Below are positions 48,405 to 51,310 of a stretch of DNA of 51,310 nt, piece after piece. Source of the stretch: an uncultured Schlesneria sp. (GTDB taxonomy: Bacteria > Planctomycetota > Planctomycetia > Planctomycetales > Planctomycetaceae); the NCBI GenBank assembly GCA_903858935.1, contig CAIOKO010000035.1, positions 1-51,310 on the forward strand. The letters run 5' to 3'. Made by a program: the position numbers and the translations under genes. Position 1 is the stretch's first letter. Each line of letters begins with the position of its first letter. The notes under the pieces are model-generated. The model did no database searches and had not been told where the DNA came from. It saw nothing but the letters and a program-made list of their open reading frames with translations.

Positions 48405-49628
48405 CTATTCTTCGCCCTCTTCCTTCGCCGTTCGTTCGACCCATTGCATCAGTTGCTGGAACTGGTAGGCAAATGCAGGCTCATCCGTTCCCATGGGGCT
48501 CTTGAAGAACGAGCCCAGATGCGACATGACCCCGCTGGTCCCACGGCGCGCTTCGCGTTCCGTCAGTCGAACCAGATCGATGACGAGTGGTGCGGCGAGT
48601 AACGAATCACATCCCTGCCAGGTGAATTGCAGCACCATCGGTGTTCCAAGGAATCCTTGAAAATGGATGTGATCCCAGGCGGTCTTCCAGTCGCCCATCG
48701 ATTCGACATACTCGATGGAGACCAATGTTTGCGGTTTATAGCCCAGAATTTCTGTCAGTAAGTGGTCTTTGGATTTGACCTTGTTGGCTTTGTTGGCCGG
48801 ATCATCAAGGACCTTGCCGTCGAGATTTCCAAAAATGTTGTGACCAACCCAACTCATGACTTTCAAATTACGAGCGGCAAACATGGGGGCCAGAACGGCC
48901 TTCATGAGGGTTTCGCCTGTCTTTCCGTCTCGACCGACATGCAGTACTTGTTGTTTTCGAGCATATTCGTCGAGACCGGGCAGGTCTGAGCCGATTGACG
49001 GGGTGAAGTTTACGAAGTGACTGCCGCTCTGCATCGCAGCGATGGCATATAGCGTACTGGCAGGGAGCGACGAGTGACTTTTTCCCGAAAGTGATTTCTG
49101 AACATCGGACCAATTCCATGTTCGGACTTCGTCTGGCGGAGGGGGCTCCGTCGAAGAGACATTCATCACGATGACGCGGTCGAGTTTGTGGCTTGCTTTG
49201 AACTCGGTGATATCTTTTGCCAGGCGCGCGACCACATGAGAGGCCGTCTCGTTGCGAGTCTTTAGTGCCAATGGCCCGGCAAGGGATTCGATTTTAGCCC
49301 CGACGTTGTAGAGCGTTCCGGGACGAATATTGCGATCAAACCTGGCGAGTTGGGACGAAATTCCCGCAAGTGTTTTTTCGTTAAAAACGTGCGACTTTTC
49401 AATCAGCACTTGAGCTTCAGCGGAGTAGGTCGTTTCGCGAATTTCGTGACCACCGATCACGATCTCGTCCCATTGGACCAGGTCCAGCGGCGCAAACGGA
49501 GGGAGCGAAGTGACCAGGCCAGTCGTGTCAGATAGTCCTTTACGAAGTGCTGCGAGACCGACCACAACGGTTGTTGCGACACCACCCCAGGCTCCGACCA
49601 ACCAGACGCCAACTTTCCGCTTCGCCAT
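48405..49628 (-). CDS. Inositol-3-phosphate synthase
   Basis: A 407-residue myo-inositol-1-phosphate synthase converting glucose-6-phosphate to inositol phosphate. The NAD-binding start is VWLVGAWGGVATTVVVGLAAL. Family blocks include VMNVSSTEPPPP, FVNFTPSIGSDLPGL, GRDGKTGETLMKAVLAPMFAARNLKV and SWVGHNIFGNLDG. The product may feed inositol lipids or compatible solutes. The ATG follows AGGAAGG. No inositol phosphatase is adjacent; the HAL2-type gene in the window is a relative, not a partner. Confidence 0.92.
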   Translation of the reverse strand: MAKRKVGVWLVGAWGGVATTVVVGLAALRKGLSDTTGLVTSLPPFAPLDLVQWDEIVIGGHEIRETTYSAEAQVLIEKSHVFNEKTLAGISSQLARFDRNIRPGTLYNVGAKIESLAGPLALKTRNETASHVVARLAKDITEFKASHKLDRVIVMNVSSTEPPPPDEVRTWNWSDVQKSLSGKSHSSLPASTLYAIAAMQSGSHFVNFTPSIGSDLPGLDEYARKQQVLHVGRDGKTGETLMKAVLAPMFAARNLKVMSWVGHNIFGNLDGKVLDDPANKANKVKSKDHLLTEILGYKPQTLVSIEYVESMGDWKTAWDHIHFQGFLGTPMVLQFTWQGCDSLLAAPLVIDLVRLTEREARRGTSGVMSHLGSFFKSPMGTDEPAFAYQFQQLMQWVERTAKEEGEE

Positions 49629-49901
49629 ACCCTACGCCTTCCTATGATGCAATCGCCATGTTGTTTTGAGCGTCAGCCACGCATTTTTTGATCCTTCACT
49701 CTATCAGAGGGATTCGAACACCGCGAGGCCGCTTGTATCCAATTTAGAGACTCCAGCCGGGGATTTCGAAATGGGCTTTTCCGTTTTTGGAGTCACATTT
49801 CGATCGGCATTTGGTTTTTTGGTGAAATCGGTAGAATGTGGCACAGAAAGCCCGAGAGGATGATTGGCAAGATCGATCCAAGTCAAAGAAGAGACGGAAC
49901 G

Positions 49902-50798
49902 ATGAATCGCTGTGACTTAGAAGAAAAAAGCCACCTTGGCATCCGATCGAGAGGACTCTCGATCACGATGTTAATCGTATTGATATTGGGTGTCGCCCGC
50001 GTCATGGGAACAACGGCGTCAGCGCAAGAGCCGTTGCCGATTGGCGATTCTTCGACTCCGGTCAAGCCGGCGTGGTCTAAAGACGCTGCCTGGTCTAAGG
50101 AAGGAAAAATCCCGAGTGAGCCTTACGAGGTCTGGGACGCGCTCGGCCCGTTTCGATATCCGCTTGCTTTCACCTCGATCATCGTTGTCTGGTTTACAAT
50201 TGAGAGGCTGGTTGTACTGCGAAGTGGTCGCGTTATTCCGCGTCATTTCGTAAAACGATTTTTCGAGCATATGCAAGCGGGGAATCTCGACCCCAAAATG
50301 GCGATCAAATTGTGTGAGGACAATGGCAGCCCCATCGCATTGGTGTTGGCGAGTGGACTCAGGAAATGGGGCAAGAGCAGCGTTGAAGTGGAACAGGCAA
50401 TTATCGACGGCGGGGAGCGGCAGGTCAGTCAGCTTCGTAAACACATTCGAGTTCTCAATGGTGCGGCAACGGTGGCTCCGTTGCTTGGATTGCTTGGGAC
50501 CGTTGTTGGGATGATTGATTCTTTCAATCGCATTTCACAAAAGGCCGCGATGGGAAAATCTGAGGCCCTGGCGAGTGGTATCGGACTTTCGCTGCTCACA
50601 ACCGCTGCGGGGCTGGGGATCGCGATCCCTGCTCTGGTCATGTACATGTACTTTACCGGTCGTGTGGATTCACTCGTGATCGAGATGGACGGGATTGCTC
50701 AAGAGCTCGTGGATAAGATCTCTGCCGAGGGGCTCGCTGAGCAGGCCCGAGCTGCAAAGCTTTCAGCAGCGAAACCCGAATCCCGTCGGGCTGTTTGA
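49902..50798 (+). CDS. MotA/TolQ/ExbB proton channel family protein
   Basis: A 298-residue ExbB-like protein. An N-terminal hydrophobic segment and a periplasmic stretch (about 35-90) precede the membrane segment PLAFTSIIVVWFTIERL. The channel signature is VAPLLGLLGTVVGMIDSFNRIS, followed by GIGLSLLTTAAGLGIAIPALVMYMYF. It transduces proton flow to TonB-type energisation. The usual ExbD partner does not follow within 500 bases. I chose ATG 49902; an upstream ATG (49836) extends into a poorly conserved stretch. Confidence 0.88.
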   Translation: MNRCDLEEKSHLGIRSRGLSITMLIVLILGVARVMGTTASAQEPLPIGDSSTPVKPAWSKDAAWSKEGKIPSEPYEVWDALGPFRYPLAFTSIIVVWFTIERLVVLRSGRVIPRHFVKRFFEHMQAGNLDPKMAIKLCEDNGSPIALVLASGLRKWGKSSVEVEQAIIDGGERQVSQLRKHIRVLNGAATVAPLLGLLGTVVGMIDSFNRISQKAAMGKSEALASGIGLSLLTTAAGLGIAIPALVMYMYFTGRVDSLVIEMDGIAQELVDKISAEGLAEQARAAKLSAAKPESRRAV

Positions 50799-51310
50799 AT
50801 TCAGCGTTTTGAGGTTGATTGGTCGTTGATATCTCCCCGGCTTCACGCTGGGCGGCAAGGTCGGCGCGGCAGCGTTCGAAGAGATTAGCCGAACTCCGAT
50901 TTGCCTGCGCCGTTGGCTTCTTATCGTTTAACCGCGCCTCACGGAGAAGCGGGAGCGGAGCGGCGGAATTGATGACAACCGCGATGTCATTTCTCTTTGG
51001 GGCGTTGCGAAAAGTCGGGGCTGGGGCAACGTTCGAAGAGATCGGCTGAACGCCGATCCGCCTGCGCCGCTGGCTTCGGGTTAAACTAAGAAATGGTTTT
51101 ATCGTTTAACCGCGCCTCACGGAGAAGCGGGAGCGGAGCGGCGGAATTGTCGTCACCCGAGGCGTCATTTCACTTGGGGATATCGCGAAAAGTCGGGGTA
51201 GGGGCAACGTTCGAAGAGATCGGCTGAACGCCGATCCGCCTGCGCCGCTGGCTTCGGGTTAAACTAAGAAACGGTTTTATCGTTTAACCGCGCCTCACAG
51301 AGAAGCGGGA
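50799..51310. repeat. Degenerate tandem repeat array
   Basis: Three units begin CGTTCGAAGAGAT at 50873, 51030 and 51208; spacings are 157 and 178 bases, and the last runs off the window. Each unit has CGCCTCAC(G/A)GAGAAGCGGGA and, in units two and three, GATCGGC/GCCGATC hairpins. Units two and three carry an extra GGTTAAACTAAG segment that forms an inverted repeat GGTTAAAC/GTTTAACC. No gene is visible here. Confidence 0.75.

Noticed and set aside
50873-51310. CRISPR array
   Set aside because: Units are long (157-178 bases), diverged and have no regular unique spacers or cas genes.

Overview
The window looks like a chromosomal segment of a planctomycete, probably a Planctomycetaceae-type genome (Schlesneria, Planctomicrobium or Gimesia-like). 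The pointers are a DUF1598-type secreted protein, a sigma-70 factor with a long multi-helix-turn-helix N-terminus, two divergent GroELs around one GroES, a large VWA/STN/Gly-rich protein, pseudopilin-like paralogues, many GTG/TTG starts and a moderate GC content. This placement comes from remembered family distribution, not a search.

Layout. 1-503 is repeat-rich non-coding DNA with REP-like palindromes. 504-6181 (minus) holds a YhaN-like SMC/AAA ATPase, a CysQ/HAL2-type bisphosphate nucleotidase and an Ldh2-family dehydrogenase. 6304-7197 is a barrel-type gene broken by one in-frame TGA. 7575-11554 holds a DHFR-like protein, a glutamine cyclotransferase, an iron-type alcohol dehydrogenase and an outer-membrane-type protein. 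12136-16723 (plus) carries a ferredoxin, prephenate dehydrogenase and a PurL with a PurS-like N-terminal part. 16816-19829 (minus) holds rsgA, tRNA-Glu with a strong terminator, csrA with a near-consensus promoter, an unlisted 45-aa gene and mutM. 20120-23507 (plus) has the DUF1598-type protein, a PurU-like enzyme and a GNA1-like acetyltransferase. The unusual sigma factor (minus) follows. Next come a small membrane protein, a small secreted protein and a very large VWA protein whose frame is broken, or deliberately shifted, at a run of nine A.

From 30726 the order is ispG and fliJ-like (minus), then the chaperone block groEL-groES-groEL, dnaJ and grpE (plus). A carboxypeptidase-regulatory-like protein ends at a good terminator. 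Next is a repeat region whose 20-bp hairpin precedes a Y1 (REP-associated) transposase gene. That gene is followed after one base by imuA-imuB, the accessory part of a mutagenic translesion cassette. Then come a membrane-anchored glutaredoxin-like protein, two tandem paralogues with duplicated leaders, inositol-phosphate synthase (minus), an ExbB/TolQ proton channel, and a degenerate tandem repeat array that runs off the window end.

Functionally the region is mostly housekeeping: protein folding, DNA repair and lesion bypass, amino acid, purine and isoprenoid synthesis, and gene regulation. The points most worth a second look are the sigma factor, the A9 frameshift in the VWA protein, the transposase-imuAB arrangement, the paired divergent GroELs, the csrA promoter palindrome, the tandem paralogues and the terminal repeat array.
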